Part shown: piece after piece, positions 47,977-59,858 of the stretch
Layout of the letters: every line of letters begins with the position of its first letter
Position numbering within the stretch: the first letter of the stretch is position 1
Assembly: GCA_028285525.1 (NCBI GenBank)
Contig: JANQOZ010000103.1
Coordinates: 1 to 64,000 of the forward strand
From: Lysobacterales bacterium
GTDB lineage: Bacteria > Pseudomonadota > Gammaproteobacteria > Xanthomonadales > SZUA-38
Reading direction: 5' to 3'
Length of the DNA stretch: 64,000 nucleotides
Program-made: the position numbers and the translations under genes
The notes under the pieces: generated by a model
What the model was told of the DNA's origin: nothing
Database searches by the model: none
The model's input: only the letters and a program-made list of their open reading frames with translations

Positions 47977-50457
47977 TCAAAGTGGAAAGGATTGCGTCAC
48001 TTTTTTTTCGGTACAGGACTGGAGCCACTCGGTCACAGCCCGCCCGGCGGCCGGGCCCATGGCTCGGAGCGGCTGCCAGTGGCTATCCGACCGAGCCAGA
48101 ACCCTCTGAGCGGAGCGACAGAGCTGGTCATCGTCACCCCGGCCCTCACGGCCTTCGGAAAGCTGAGAGCTCAGCAGTAGAAATCGAAGGCGCAGGATGC
48201 TGCCCCCCTTTTCAGGAGGGCTTGACGGAAGACCCAGTAGAGGATTGAGCGCGGCGAGCCGCTCCGCGGTTTCGGCGCGCTTGTCCACGGCCCAGGCGAG
48301 TTCAGCCCGGGTCAGCTGACTTTCGAGGCGATCGATGTTGTCGTACGGCAACACCGCCAGGCGCCGATCCGCCTCATCGAGCAGGCGCTTAGCCGCCTGT
48401 AGATCTGGTGAAGCCTGCTGACCGTTGAGCTGCGCCAGGCGAACCAGATGAATAGCGAGGACCGGCGAGGTGTCCCCGAGCAATGAGCGCAGCTCGGCGA
48501 CCTTAGTCGACAAGCCGGTATCAGCCGGGGACACTCCGGTCAGGTAATCGAGCCAGGACTGCTCCGCGGCGAGCAGCACGCTGCGGTAATGCGCCGCGCC
48601 GTAAGAATCGGCAAAAAACGCGGTCAGGGTTGCGGTTCGTTGGTTGGCTTCGTCCAGCTCCCCCTGCTGGATCAGCCGCTGATAGTCACGGAACTGCACG
48701 TCAGCCACCGGCGCAGAGTCAGCCCCAAACACCTCGCCGTAGATCGTATGGGCAGCCGCAAAATCGGCGGCCGCCTCCGTGAAACGTTCGAGCCCGGTCA
48801 GGGCGATACCACGCATATAGTGAATGTTGCCCCGGACGCTTTGCCGATCGGTGGGCAGCGATTCAATCACGTCGAAAAGATCGACCACCTCGGTCCATCG
48901 CTTCATCGCTACCAGCGTTTGCATCGTCGCAAGGTACGTCCAGGGCAATCGCCAGTGATCCACCGATAAGGCAAGCGCGCGGGCGGTTTCCGCCGCCTCA
49001 AGCGCCAGCTCGTAGCGATGGGCGACGCCCGCGGTCAGCGCCCGCTGAGTCCAGTGGGCGATATCGTCCTCCAGCTCCTCACTGCGTTCAGCCGAGGCCA
49101 CGGCCATCTCGCTCGCCGCCAGCGCAGCATCCATCTCACCCAGACCGGTAAAAACCGCCGCCAGATCGCTGGCCAGCCAGGACTTGGAGCGCGGCGACAT
49201 GTCCTCCTCGGCCGGAAGGTTTTCCAGCATGCTGTGCATCAGCTCAGCGACCGTCATTTGACCATCGCCGCCGGCAAAAACGCTTGCTTCTCGCAGGCTG
49301 AGGGTGACAAAGCTGGAGGTGGCTCGCTCGCTGGCGAGAAGCTCCAGCGCCCGGTCACGCTCCTGTTCAATCGCCTGGTTTTGTCGGTGCACGCTGAGCA
49401 GACCGGCGACCAGAATGGCAACGGTCAACGCCGCCAGGCTGGTTGGCAGCCATTGGCGCCGGAGAAACCGCGACCAGCGATAGAGCCGTCGCTGCGCCAG
49501 CGGCGTTACCGGACGCCGAGCCTGCAGCGCCTGGATATCCAGCTTCAGCGCGAGCACCGAGGGGTAACGCTCCCGGGGGTCGGCGCGCGTCGCCATCTCA
49601 ACGATCGCCGCGAGCTCCGCGCTGCCAACCGATGGTTCGCAGCTGACGATCAGTTCAAGGATCTTTCCAAGCGCATAGATGTCCGCCGCGACTGTGACCG
49701 GCTGCCCCGCCAGCTGCTCGGGGCTGGCATAAGCCTGGGTGAAACCAGCCGGCCTCTCACCCCCGAGGCCGGACAGCCCAAAATCGATCAGCTTGACCTG
49801 ACCGGAATCTGTCACCAGGACGTTGTCGGGTTTTAGATCGAGATGCAGGACAAGATTGGCGTGCGCCGCAATCACCGCATTGAGCAGCTGCTCGAACAGC
49901 GCGAGCCGACGGTTTCGGTCAAGCCGGCGACTGCTGAGATAGCTCAGCAGAGCCGTGCCCTCAACATACTCGGAGACCACAAACGGCAGACCCTGCTCGT
50001 CGGCGCCAAAATCGAGCAGCCGGGCGATGTTGCCGTGCTGAAGTCCACTCAGCGCTCCGGCTTCGCGCTGGACAGCGGCGAGGGCAGCGGCTGACTGAAT
50101 CTGACTGTGCCCCCGCTTGGCGGCCCCTTCGTGCACAATCCCCAGCTCTTCGCGAGTCACCAGGTATACCGAGCCCATACCACCCTGACCCAGGGGCCGC
50201 TGTACCCGCCATCGGCCGAGGTTGGGCGGTACCTCCCGACGCAGCAGCTCCTGCGCAACCGTCACGCCCGCCAGCTCGCTCAGGTCAACCGCGCTGCTCT
50301 CAAACGCCAGCAACTCCCGCAATTCTTCGGCCGTCGCCTGATCCAGAGCGCCCAGATATCGGTCGCGCTGATCGCTTGGCAGAGGAAGCAGCTCCGAGAC
50401 GTGATGCGCTATGCTGTCCTGGCCGCTGGCAAGGGATTGTCGGCGATCGTTAGACAT
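47977..50457 (-). CDS. Transmembrane Ser/Thr protein kinase with TPR-like extracytoplasmic part
   Basis: About 826 residues from ATG 50457 (AAGG 4 nt upstream, not strong). Kinase domain (about 75-330): glycine loop LGQGGMGSVYL, a Lys in HEGAAKRGHS, LQHGNIARLLDFG, catalytic HLDLKPDNVLV (HLD in place of HRD) and IDFGLSGLGG with activation segment AYASPEQLAGQPV. A single membrane helix follows (about 360-380, LAALTVAILVAGLL). The C-terminal half has helical repeats, partly TPR-like (ALALSVDHWRL, TEAAADFAAAHTIYGEVFG). It lies divergent from an ECF sigma gene with 17 bp between the starts. Confidence 0.88.
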   Translation of the reverse strand: MSNDRRQSLASGQDSIAHHVSELLPLPSDQRDRYLGALDQATAEELRELLAFESSAVDLSELAGVTVAQELLRREVPPNLGRWRVQRPLGQGGMGSVYLVTREELGIVHEGAAKRGHSQIQSAAALAAVQREAGALSGLQHGNIARLLDFGADEQGLPFVVSEYVEGTALLSYLSSRRLDRNRRLALFEQLLNAVIAAHANLVLHLDLKPDNVLVTDSGQVKLIDFGLSGLGGERPAGFTQAYASPEQLAGQPVTVAADIYALGKILELIVSCEPSVGSAELAAIVEMATRADPRERYPSVLALKLDIQALQARRPVTPLAQRRLYRWSRFLRRQWLPTSLAALTVAILVAGLLSVHRQNQAIEQERDRALELLASERATSSFVTLSLREASVFAGGDGQMTVAELMHSMLENLPAEEDMSPRSKSWLASDLAAVFTGLGEMDAALAASEMAVASAERSEELEDDIAHWTQRALTAGVAHRYELALEAAETARALALSVDHWRLPWTYLATMQTLVAMKRWTEVVDLFDVIESLPTDRQSVRGNIHYMRGIALTGLERFTEAAADFAAAHTIYGEVFGADSAPVADVQFRDYQRLIQQGELDEANQRTATLTAFFADSYGAAHYRSVLLAAEQSWLDYLTGVSPADTGLSTKVAELRSLLGDTSPVLAIHLVRLAQLNGQQASPDLQAAKRLLDEADRRLAVLPYDNIDRLESQLTRAELAWAVDKRAETAERLAALNPLLGLPSSPPEKGGSILRLRFLLLSSQLSEGREGRGDDDQLCRSAQRVLARSDSHWQPLRAMGPAAGRAVTEWLQSCTEKKVTQSFPL

Positions 50458-50474
50458 GGAACCTTCATAGTACC

Positions 50475-51029
50475 TTGACCGCATCCGATGACCCCAAACA
50501 ACTCGTTGAGCTGATCTCGCGCTGGGCGTCTGGCGATGAATCGGTCCGCGAAGCGCTTTTCCAGTCGCTGGCGCCCCTGATGATGAGTCTGGCCCGCCAG
50601 CAGCTCAATCGCAGCGGCAGGCAGCTATCGCTGGAATCGCGCGACCTGGCGAATGAAGCCAGCATCAGGCTGCTGAAGCTGATGAACCGACCGGCGTCCG
50701 AGCCGCACCTCGTCAGGCTGGTGGCAAAAATGATCCGCTCGACCTGCGTCGATCTCGCCCGGGAACGGGGCGCCGCCAAACGTCGAGGTCAGCAGGTCAG
50801 CCTCAGTCTGGCCGGCCCTGTCGGGGACGCACCGCTGGACCTGCTGGATCTGGATCAGGCGATCGGCAAGCTGGCCCTTCGAGACCCCCTCGCGGCTGAT
50901 GTGACGGAGCTGCGCTTTTTCTCAGGACTCAGCGAATCAGAGACGGCTGATGTTCTGGATATTTCCCGGGCGACCGTCACCCGAAAGTGGAAATTTGCAC
51001 GACTGTTCCTGCGTCGAGCCCTGGACTGA
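50475..51029 (+). CDS. ECF-like sigma factor (kinase-associated type)
   Basis: A 184-residue protein starting at a TTG (50475), since no ATG is available nearby in frame. Region 2 is RDLANEASIRLLKLMNRPAS through MIRSTCVDLARERGAAKR, and region 4 is VTELRFFSGLSESETADVLD with recognition helix ISRATVTRKWKFARL. This is the PF07638-type group frequently encoded beside Ser/Thr kinases in Xanthomonadales and related bacteria. In such pairs phosphorylation of sigma by the kinase can replace anti-sigma control, which would fit the divergent kinase here. No anti-sigma gene is adjacent. Confidence 0.82.
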   Translation: MTASDDPKQLVELISRWASGDESVREALFQSLAPLMMSLARQQLNRSGRQLSLESRDLANEASIRLLKLMNRPASEPHLVRLVAKMIRSTCVDLARERGAAKRRGQQVSLSLAGPVGDAPLDLLDLDQAIGKLALRDPLAADVTELRFFSGLSESETADVLDISRATVTRKWKFARLFLRRALD

Positions 51030-51046
51030 AGCCGATTGCGATAGCG

Positions 51047-51595
51047 TCAACGGGCTTTGAGCCCTGGCAGCCCGTCGAGACTGGCGGCGTTATTTTTGGC
51101 CCGATACGCCTGCATTTCCTCCTCGGTCTTGCTCTCGACCCAGGTCTCCATGGCGGTGCGTTCCCCGGTGTGCTCGTAAAGCGGCACCGCATACCCGCAG
51201 GAGTCGGCGATTCGATTGACGTTGACGCGGATGATGTTGCGGCAGGTACAGTGTGGCGGAAACTTCGCCTTCAGGTCGTCGAACTCGTCGTCGCCGGGTT
51301 CAATCACCTCGCCCTCGCCGTAGAAGCGAAAGATCTTGGGCGGTCCGTCGAACGCGCAGAACATGACGACAATGCGGCCGTTTTCCTTGAGATGGGCGAC
51401 CGTCTCAATCCCGCTGCCGCCATAGTCCAGATAGGCAATCTGCTTTGGACCCAGCACCAGAAAGGTGTCGCCACCCTTGGGTGAGCAGTTGACCAGCCCG
51501 TCAGCACTCAGCGGCGCGGTGGCGACAAAAAACATCTTCTGTCGGCCCAGCCATCGCTGAACCTTTTCGTCGATCTCCGAGTACTCTTTGCCCAT
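51047..51595 (-). CDS. Pyridoxamine 5'-phosphate oxidase-like flavoprotein family protein
   Basis: A 182-residue protein with the split-barrel pattern: KMFFVATAPLSADGLVNCSP, GGDTFLVLGPKQIAYLDYGG, GSGIETVAHLKENGRIVVMF, then IFRFYGEGEVIEPGDDEF. This group includes PNPOx-like proteins with FMN or other cofactors, often of unknown reaction. The C-terminal tail (HTGERTAMETWVESKTEEEM) is charged and includes a Trp. A single gene between the sigma factor and ggt; no functional tie is visible. Confidence 0.8.
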   Translation of the reverse strand: MGKEYSEIDEKVQRWLGRQKMFFVATAPLSADGLVNCSPKGGDTFLVLGPKQIAYLDYGGSGIETVAHLKENGRIVVMFCAFDGPPKIFRFYGEGEVIEPGDDEFDDLKAKFPPHCTCRNIIRVNVNRIADSCGYAVPLYEHTGERTAMETWVESKTEEEMQAYRAKNNAASLDGLPGLKAR

Positions 51596-51698
51596 GGGTG
51601 CCCTCCGGTTTGGTCCGGCCCAGCATACCGTTTTTCGCGCAATCCGCCCTACTCAGAATTGCTCCAGGCGCTAAACATATTGGTGCCGATCGGTTTGC

Positions 51699-54212
<2,514 letters not shown>

Positions 54213-54220
54213 CTAAAGGC

Positions 54221-54802
54221 TTAAGGAGACCCTGCCCACCCAAGAAGCCGCAACCTGGCCTCCCCCACCCGGCTTTCCTTCTGCAGTGAAAACGCATCCG
54301 GCCAGAGCCAGGGTTGATCCGCAGGAGACTCGACGTAAACCCGGGCGCCGGCACGAAGCCTGGCCGTCAGACCGGTCAACACGGTCGCCCAATTGCCGTC
54401 CGAAAACGGCGGGTCGACAAACACCAGGTCGAAGCTGGTCCCGCCGCCCGCCAACCATTGATCAACGGACTGCTGAAGTATTTGAATTTGCTCGGGATTT
54501 TCGACAAGTTTGCCGGCCGTGGCGCGCAGCGACGCAACCGCGATGCCGCTGCTCTCGACAAACACGCAGGTGTCAGCGCCGCGCGACAGCGCTTCCAGGC
54601 CCAGCACACCGGTGCCGGCGAACAGGTCGGCACAGGCCAGGCCGGTGAGGTCGTGGCCCAGCCAGTTGAACAGCGTCTCCCGGGTTCGATCGCTGGAGGG
54701 CCGAAGGGCAGCAACCTCCGGCACGGACAGGCGACGACTACGCCACCGTCCGCCCGTGATGCGTATCTGCCCGGCGGGCTTTTTGCGAGGTTTTTTTGCC
54801 AT
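54221..54802 (-). CDS. rsmD: 16S rRNA (guanine(966)-N2)-methyltransferase RsmD
   Basis: A 193-residue SAM-dependent rRNA methyltransferase, from ATG 54802 (the longer frame has no homology). N-terminal basic segment KKPRKKPAGQIRITGGRWRS is typical of RsmD. SAM-binding: LRPSSDRTRETLFNWL, CADLFAGTGVLGLEALSRGA. Catalytic motif IV is VFVDPPF (usual DPPF/Y). The C-terminal part gives LRAGARVYVESPADQPW. It is divergent from ftsY with 130 bp between, as in many gammaproteobacteria, and first in the operon with coaD. Confidence 0.95.
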   Translation of the reverse strand: MAKKPRKKPAGQIRITGGRWRSRRLSVPEVAALRPSSDRTRETLFNWLGHDLTGLACADLFAGTGVLGLEALSRGADTCVFVESSGIAVASLRATAGKLVENPEQIQILQQSVDQWLAGGGTSFDLVFVDPPFSDGNWATVLTGLTARLRAGARVYVESPADQPWLWPDAFSLQKESRVGEARLRLLGWAGSP

Positions 54803-54933
54803 CGTTGCACGTCCAAAGTGTGACCGCCTTGACCGAGGTTTGAGCAATAGAACGGCCGCTGGTTCGAAGTGGTATTGTACGTCTCCTGTCCCCATATCCA
54901 TGCGCTTACGCCACAGGTTTTAGACAGTCCCGC

Positions 54934-55890
54934 ATGTTTGGATTCGGCAAAAAAGACAAGACTCAAGAGGCCTCGGCGCCCGCCGGCGCCACACCGCTGG
55001 AAAAGCAGCTCGAAAGGCCCAGGGCCGGTTTCGGCAAGCGTCTTCGGCAGATGTTTTCCTTTGGCCGCAAGATCGACGACGAGCTCCTCGAGGAGCTGGA
55101 AACGCTCCTGCTGACCGCTGACGTTGGCGCGGAAACCACCACGGCAATCATCGATGACCTGACCGGACGGGTAAAACGCAAGGAGCTGGACGATTCCGAA
55201 CGGCTGATGGCAGCCCTTCGTGAGCTCCTGATTCAGCGCCTGACGCCGGTGGCCAAGCCGCTTGACCCGACCGCCGCGGATGGCCCCTTCGTTGTGATGG
55301 TGGTCGGGGTAAACGGCGCCGGCAAGACCACAACCATCGGCAAGCTGGCCCAGCGGCTCGGCAGCGACGGAAAAAGCGTGCTGCTCGCTGCCGGCGACAC
55401 CTTCCGAGCCGCCGCCGTCGAACAGCTCAAGACCTGGGGTGAGCGGATCGGCGTTCCGGTGATCGCGCAGGATACGGGCTCCGACTCGGCCTCCGTCTGC
55501 TTCGACGGCCTGCAGGCCGCCGGGGCGAGAGGCGTTGACGTCATGATCGCCGACACCGCCGGGCGGCTGCATACGCAGTCGAACCTCATGGAGGAGCTCA
55601 AGAAGATCAAGCGCGTCATGGGCAAGCTGGACCCTAGCGCTCCCCACGAGGTGCTTCTCGTGCTGGACGGCACCGCCGGTCAGAACGCGCTGAATCAGGC
55701 TGCCGACTTCGGCGAAGCGGTTGGCGTCACCGGCCTCGTGGTCACCAAACTCGACGGCACCGCGAAAGGCGGCATGGTGTTTGCGCTGGCGCAGAAGCTC
55801 GGCGTTCCGATCCGGTTTATCGGTGTTGGAGAACGCGCGGCCGATCTTCGGGTCTTCGAGCCGGAGGCGTTTGTCGACGCGCTGCTCTAG
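54934..55890 (+). CDS. ftsY: Signal recognition particle receptor FtsY
   Basis: A 318-residue SRP GTPase. The N-terminal A region is short (about 25 residues) compared with the long acidic domain of E. coli FtsY. N domain: [39 protein letters not shown]. GTPase motifs: [15 protein letters not shown] (G1), [30 protein letters not shown] (G3), [10 protein letters not shown] (G4), and [20 protein letters not shown] at the end. It delivers ribosome-nascent-chain-SRP complexes to the inner membrane translocon. The ftsE-ftsX-rpoH genes often seen downstream are absent; mutY follows instead. Confidence 0.97.
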   Translation: MFGFGKKDKTQEASAPAGATPLEKQLERPRAGFGKRLRQMFSFGRKIDDELLEELETLLLTADVGAETTTAIIDDLTGRVKRKELDDSERLMAALRELLIQRLTPVAKPLDPTAADGPFVVMVVGVNGAGKTTTIGKLAQRLGSDGKSVLLAAGDTFRAAAVEQLKTWGERIGVPVIAQDTGSDSASVCFDGLQAAGARGVDVMIADTAGRLHTQSNLMEELKKIKRVMGKLDPSAPHEVLLVLDGTAGQNALNQAADFGEAVGVTGLVVTKLDGTAKGGMVFALAQKLGVPIRFIGVGERAADLRVFEPEAFVDALL

Positions 55891-55926
55891 CCCGGCGACG
55901 GAGCAACTCCTGGTGAACGCCCTGCG

Positions 55927-56952
55927 GTGACCGACGCTTTCGCCCAAAAGCTGCTGGCTTGGCACGAGGTCCACGGTCGCCACGACCTGCCCTGGCAGCA
56001 CCCACGTACGGCTTACCGGGTGTGGCTGTCGGAGGTGATGCTCCAGCAAACCCAGGTAGCCACCGTCATTGGCTACTTTGAGCGTTTCGTCGAACGTTTC
56101 CCCACGCTGCCCGACCTGGCCGCCGCCCCTGACGACGAGGTGATGGCGCTGTGGGCGGGTCTTGGCTACTACAGTCGCGCCAGGAATCTGCACAAAACGG
56201 CCCAGCTTTGTGTAGCTCAGCACAATGGGGATCTTCCGCGGGATATCGACGAGCTGATCAAGCTGCCGGGTATCGGGCGCTCAACGGCAGGCGCGATTCT
56301 TGCCCAGGCCCACGGGCTGCCTTATCCGATCCTGGACGGAAACGCCAAGCGGGTGCTCGCGCGGTACCACGCGGTGGCCGGCTGGCCTGGAAAGTCCGAG
56401 GTTCTAAAGACCCTTTGGAACCTGGCGGAGCTGCACACACCCGCTGAGAATGTGACTGACTACACGCAGGCGATCATGGACCTTGGCGCCAGCCTGTGCC
56501 GCGGTCGCCAGCCTGACTGTGAGGCCTGCCCGCTGGCCTCGGGATGTCAGGCCCATGCTGACGGCAACCCGGCTGGCTACCCGGGAAAAAAGCCCAGGCG
56601 CGAGATCCCCAGGCGCAGCGCCGTACTGAGCGTGTGTCTTTCCGACGAGGGTGCGGTCCTGCTCGAGAAACGGCCGCCGTCGGGCATCTGGGGCGGTCTC
56701 TGGAGCCTCCCGATGAACGACAGCGAGCCGGCCAGCGTGACTGCTGACGCACCGGTCATCCACCACACCTTCAGCCATTTCAAGCTCGCCATGAAGCCGG
56801 TGCTGCTCGAGCCCATCAGCACAGACGAGGTTTCAGACAGGCAAACCCGCTGGTGTGGTGCGGAAGAAGTTGCGCAACTTGGCCTGCCTCGGCCTGTACA
56901 ATCGTTTCTGGACGAATACTTCAGCGGTTTGGTGACATGGCAAGAACGGTGA
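55927..56952 (+). CDS. mutY: A/G-specific adenine DNA glycosylase MutY
   Basis: A 341-residue enzyme that removes A paired with 8-oxoG, starting at GTG 55927. HhH-GPD core: [20 protein letters not shown] with the catalytic Glu, [19 protein letters not shown] as helix-hairpin-helix, and the catalytic Asp in [14 protein letters not shown]. The [4Fe-4S] loop is [17 protein letters not shown] (C-x6-C-x2-C-x5-C). The NUDIX-like C-terminal domain starts about residue 230 ([35 protein letters not shown]) and recognises 8-oxoG. The yggX gene starts inside its 3' end, as in E. coli gene order. Confidence 0.96.
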   Translation: MTDAFAQKLLAWHEVHGRHDLPWQHPRTAYRVWLSEVMLQQTQVATVIGYFERFVERFPTLPDLAAAPDDEVMALWAGLGYYSRARNLHKTAQLCVAQHNGDLPRDIDELIKLPGIGRSTAGAILAQAHGLPYPILDGNAKRVLARYHAVAGWPGKSEVLKTLWNLAELHTPAENVTDYTQAIMDLGASLCRGRQPDCEACPLASGCQAHADGNPAGYPGKKPRREIPRRSAVLSVCLSDEGAVLLEKRPPSGIWGGLWSLPMNDSEPASVTADAPVIHHTFSHFKLAMKPVLLEPISTDEVSDRQTRWCGAEEVAQLGLPRPVQSFLDEYFSGLVTWQER

Positions 56953-57206
56953 ACTGTGTGCTCATGGGTGAAGAGGGTGAAGGGCTGGACCGGGTGCCCT
57001 ACCCTGGCGAACTCGGCCAGCGAATCTACGACCAGGTGTGCAAGAAGGCCTGGAGCCAGTGGCTTGCGCATCAAACGATGTTGATCAACGAAAATCGCTG
57101 GACGCCGATCAACCCCGACCACCGCAAGCTGCTCGAGCGTGAGATGGAAGACTTTTTCTTCGGCGCAGGCGGCGCCAAGCCAGCCGGCTATGTGCCCCCC
57201 GAGTGA
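56937..57206 (+). CDS. yggX: Probable Fe(2+)-trafficking protein YggX
   Basis: An 89-residue protein from ATG 56937, overlapping mutY by 16 bp. It matches YggX throughout: [66 protein letters not shown]. The N-terminal Cys is conserved. YggX protects iron-sulfur proteins against oxidation; coupling with MutY (an Fe-S enzyme for oxidised DNA) makes functional sense. Confidence 0.96.
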   Translation: MARTVNCVLMGEEGEGLDRVPYPGELGQRIYDQVCKKAWSQWLAHQTMLINENRWTPINPDHRKLLEREMEDFFFGAGGAKPAGYVPPE

Positions 57207-57209
57207 ACG

Positions 57210-57917
57210 TCAGTTTGGGCGCGCGGGCTCAGGCCGAAAATAGTAGTTAAACGGCTGCCCATTCAGCCGCGCGTTGAACCAAAGCACGAGCATCCCTTCC
57301 AGCTCCCGGGCGTAGCGGACCGGACCTAAGTCAGCGGTGTCGAAACCCATACCCTGGGCCAGCTCAGCCACCGTAGCCTTGGCGGCCTTATCGTCACCCA
57401 CCATCGGAATGGTCATCGGGCCGCCGGCGAGTTCCGGTTCGATCATGACCCGCCAGTTCAGGACGTGAAAAGCCTTCACGACGTGCGCGCCAGGAAGGGC
57501 TTTTTGAAGGGCGACAGCAACCGGCTCCAGCGATTTGGCGACCACCAGCCGGTCTTCGGTAAAGCTGAACGCGTTGGTTGGGTCGATGAGGACCTTCCCA
57601 GTGAGGTCTCCGAGGGACTGCGCCACGGAAACCACGACGCCCGCGGGAACCGCCAGGACGACAATCTCGGCATCCTTGGCCGCCTCAGCGGGCGTTGTTG
57701 CCGAAGAGCCAGCGGTACGCGCAACAAGCTGCTGCGCCTTGTCGGCCGCGGGGTTCCGTGAGCCGTAAACAATGGTGTGGCCCAGCGAAGCAAACCGGGG
57801 CCCCAGCGCACCAGCAACGTCACCGGTCCCGATCACGGCGATCGTTGCGGCGCTCGAAGCCAGGGAGAAAGACAGGCAAATCCAGGCGCCAAAGGCGAGC
57901 AGGCAGCGGTTTTTCAT
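57210..57917 (-). CDS. NADPH-dependent F420 reductase-like protein with signal peptide
   Basis: A 235-residue protein, start set at ATG 57917 (GGAG 6 nt upstream; a further ATG at 57923). The first about 22 residues are a signal peptide (NRCLLAFGAWICLSFSLASS, cleaved near SAA-T). The mature part begins with the Rossmann motif IAVIGTGDVAGALGPRFASL, then GSRNPAADKAQQLV, AEIVVLAVPAGVV, KVLIDPTNAF, HVVKAFHVLNWRVM and RYARELEGMLVLW. This is the F420:NADP oxidoreductase / 8-OH-5-deazaflavin reductase-like family. Such proteins normally work in the cytoplasm, so an exported form is odd. Confidence 0.78.
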   Translation of the reverse strand: MKNRCLLAFGAWICLSFSLASSAATIAVIGTGDVAGALGPRFASLGHTIVYGSRNPAADKAQQLVARTAGSSATTPAEAAKDAEIVVLAVPAGVVVSVAQSLGDLTGKVLIDPTNAFSFTEDRLVVAKSLEPVAVALQKALPGAHVVKAFHVLNWRVMIEPELAGGPMTIPMVGDDKAAKATVAELAQGMGFDTADLGPVRYARELEGMLVLWFNARLNGQPFNYYFRPEPARPN

Positions 57918-58073
57918 GGGCATCTCCACAGCTTCAGACGGGGCGTGTGACCTCACCATGGAAAGGACCAGGAATCAACCGCCCGCGCTGTGGATGATCC
58001 GACCACCTCAACCTTGACGCCCTGCCGCGCAACAGGTCTAATAGCGCCCCTCGCGTCACCCTCCAACACCGAT

Positions 58074-58149
<76 letters not shown>

Positions 58150-58377
58150 TTAAACTCCAGATTTCAAAGCTTTCCTCTTCTTCCGCGTATTCCCGGGATC
58201 TGCAAAAACCGAGTGTTGTCACAGAAGGAGCTTATCGGACCGGCTTAACCGGTCTGGTCTTGCGGCTACCTTGGCGTTCATAGACATTGAGGCTCTGCAA
58301 CTGCGACGTTCGTGGACCGCGCCACTACACGCTTCGCTGGTAGTGACCCGGTTGATTATTCGTTCTTTGCTGTTCCG

Positions 58378-59094
58378 TTAGCGCAAAAACACAATCGAGA
58401 ATTCACAGCCAAACAAGGCCGGCTCGGCCGTTGGCTTCAACGTGACTCTTCGAGTGATGCCATATCGGTCCTTCGAGTCGACTGGCTCAATGATGAAATC
58501 TGCCGTCTGACCATCTGCGAGGCCGAGGGTCAGGCTTTCAGGGCTCCAGGTTGCCGGGCCCTTTAGGAATACCGTGTCTTCGGTGCCTTTCGGGCTGTAC
58601 TCAAAAGTGAATTCTTGCCCTCGGGGGAATTCCAGTGTGGCCTCGCCGTCGGGACAACTCCCGCGAAAGTAACCGGGCATATCGTCAGGCATCTTGTGAG
58701 GATCTTTCGGCCGGGGGCGTGGATACACGCCGATGTTGTTTCCCGAGTAGACATGGTTCTCTACGTCGTAAGCCTGGTACTCCACCGTGGAATATCCGAG
58801 AGATTTCATGATTCGCCCGATTTGAGTGACGACGTCCAGATCTTCGTGGGCCGGAGAGTAAACAATCAATGGGCCAGTAATCCCCTGGGGTATCTCTTGA
58901 TTGTTGAGCTGGACTCGAAACCCCGCCTCCCTCAACACCTCCGTGAACTCAGAGGTTTCGGCAGCGGTCAGCGACGTGGCGTATAGGTGAACGCGGGTGC
59001 TGTTGCACGCAGTCGCGCAAATCGCCATTAGCGACGCCACCACATTGGGCAACACACGGAAACCGCTAGCTCGGGTCAATTCAGATTTTCTCAT
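58378..59094 (-). CDS. Hypothetical exported protein, possible lipoprotein
   Basis: A 238-residue protein from ATG 59094 with AAAGG 5 nt upstream (the frame is open to 59196 but the extra N-terminus is unsupported). A hydrophobic stretch (VLPNVVASLMAICATAC) may end in a lipobox-like CATAC. Next comes a segment predicted to alternate beta and alpha elements (RVHLYATSLTAAETSEFTEV, AGFRVQLNNQEIPQGITGP, LIVYSPAH), then a region rich in Tyr/Pro, and a beta-rich C-terminus (GEATLEFPRGQEFTFEYSPK). I recognise no family. The upstream 211-aa gene lies on the same strand, 128 bp away. Confidence 0.6.
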   Translation of the reverse strand: MRKSELTRASGFRVLPNVVASLMAICATACNSTRVHLYATSLTAAETSEFTEVLREAGFRVQLNNQEIPQGITGPLIVYSPAHEDLDVVTQIGRIMKSLGYSTVEYQAYDVENHVYSGNNIGVYPRPRPKDPHKMPDDMPGYFRGSCPDGEATLEFPRGQEFTFEYSPKGTEDTVFLKGPATWSPESLTLGLADGQTADFIIEPVDSKDRYGITRRVTLKPTAEPALFGCEFSIVFLR

Positions 59095-59217
59095 CAATAC
59101 CTTTGATGGTGGATCAGCCAGAACCACGCGCGGAACCCGTCTGGTGCTCCGTGGGAATTCCAATTTAACAATCTGAGTTCGGTCAGGAAGAGGCATTCAT
59201 CAGTTGTTTTCCTCCAT

Positions 59218-59257
59218 TGAATCTATCCGACCGACAGTGAATCTATCCAATCGACAG
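59218..59257 (-). repeat. 20-bp imperfect tandem duplication at the end of the 211-aa gene
   Basis: TGAATCTATCCGACCGACAG (59218-59237) is followed directly by TGAATCTATCCAATCGACAG (59238-59257), 18 of 20 identical. Twenty is not a multiple of three, so in the minus-strand gene the second copy is read in a different frame and supplies the TAG stop. With one copy only, the frame would continue a few codons further and end in ...DSMEENN. Confidence 0.85.
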
Positions 59258-59858
59258 CGATTTCATGGAAGTCACGGCCGAGATGTCTTTGCTTGTGAGC
59301 TGATTTCACCGATCCGTCTGCATAAGCAACTGCCGCTTGTCTCGCGGCCTTGAAATTGCCTTCCGCAATTAGGGAGGTGACATAGGTGATAGCGTATGTC
59401 CCTCGTTCAACGTGATTAGGATGTCTTGCGACTGCACTGGAAAAGCTCTCAGCCCTCAGTCTGTGCAACGCCGTTTCAACTTGAGAGTCGGCCCACTCCA
59501 AAAGCTTTCTCGCCAGCACATCCGCGCCCATTCCTTCATCGGGGATTGATTCCCGGCTCAATGGCAGCCCGGGACAAGTAAACGCACCCCAACTTCGAAA
59601 TGACAGAGGTTGGGAATTATTGGCTTCCAGACCAGTGATGTTCCAATAGTGCGTGTCTAACGTCATCGGCTTTGCCGACATCGCAAAAGTCGTTTTTCGG
59701 TCGTTAACAAATACACTGACAAATACATCAAAGTAGAACCCAAGTAACTCGCAAAAGATCGCATTTTGCTTCTTCTTCCATCGAGACCCCTTTAGTTTGG
59801 TAGGGAGGACCTTCAGAAGGTCTTTCTCAAAAGACCGGCGTTCCGAGCTGAATGTCAC
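59223..59858 (-). CDS. Hypothetical protein, unrecognised
   Basis: A 211-residue, probably cytoplasmic protein: no signal peptide or membrane helix. The N-terminal half is basic, then mixed beta (SSERRSFEKDLLKVLPTKLK, RWKKKQNAIFCELLGFYFDV, FVSVFVNDRKTTFAMSAKPM). The C-terminal half is helical (ADVLARKLLEWADSQVETAL, NFKAARQAAVAYADGSVKSA). A 20-bp tandem duplication at the 3' end has changed its last residues. No database family is claimed. It lies between the M56/BlaI unit and the putative lipoprotein, all on the minus strand. Confidence 0.55.
   Translation of the reverse strand: MTFSSERRSFEKDLLKVLPTKLKGSRWKKKQNAIFCELLGFYFDVFVSVFVNDRKTTFAMSAKPMTLDTHYWNITGLEANNSQPLSFRSWGAFTCPGLPLSRESIPDEGMGADVLARKLLEWADSQVETALHRLRAESFSSAVARHPNHVERGTYAITYVTSLIAEGNFKAARQAAVAYADGSVKSAHKQRHLGRDFHEIAVDWIDSLSVG

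Noticed and set aside
54376-56223. 615-codon minus-strand frame
   Set aside because: Runs antisense through ftsY and part of mutY; its only real content overlaps rsmD in another frame.
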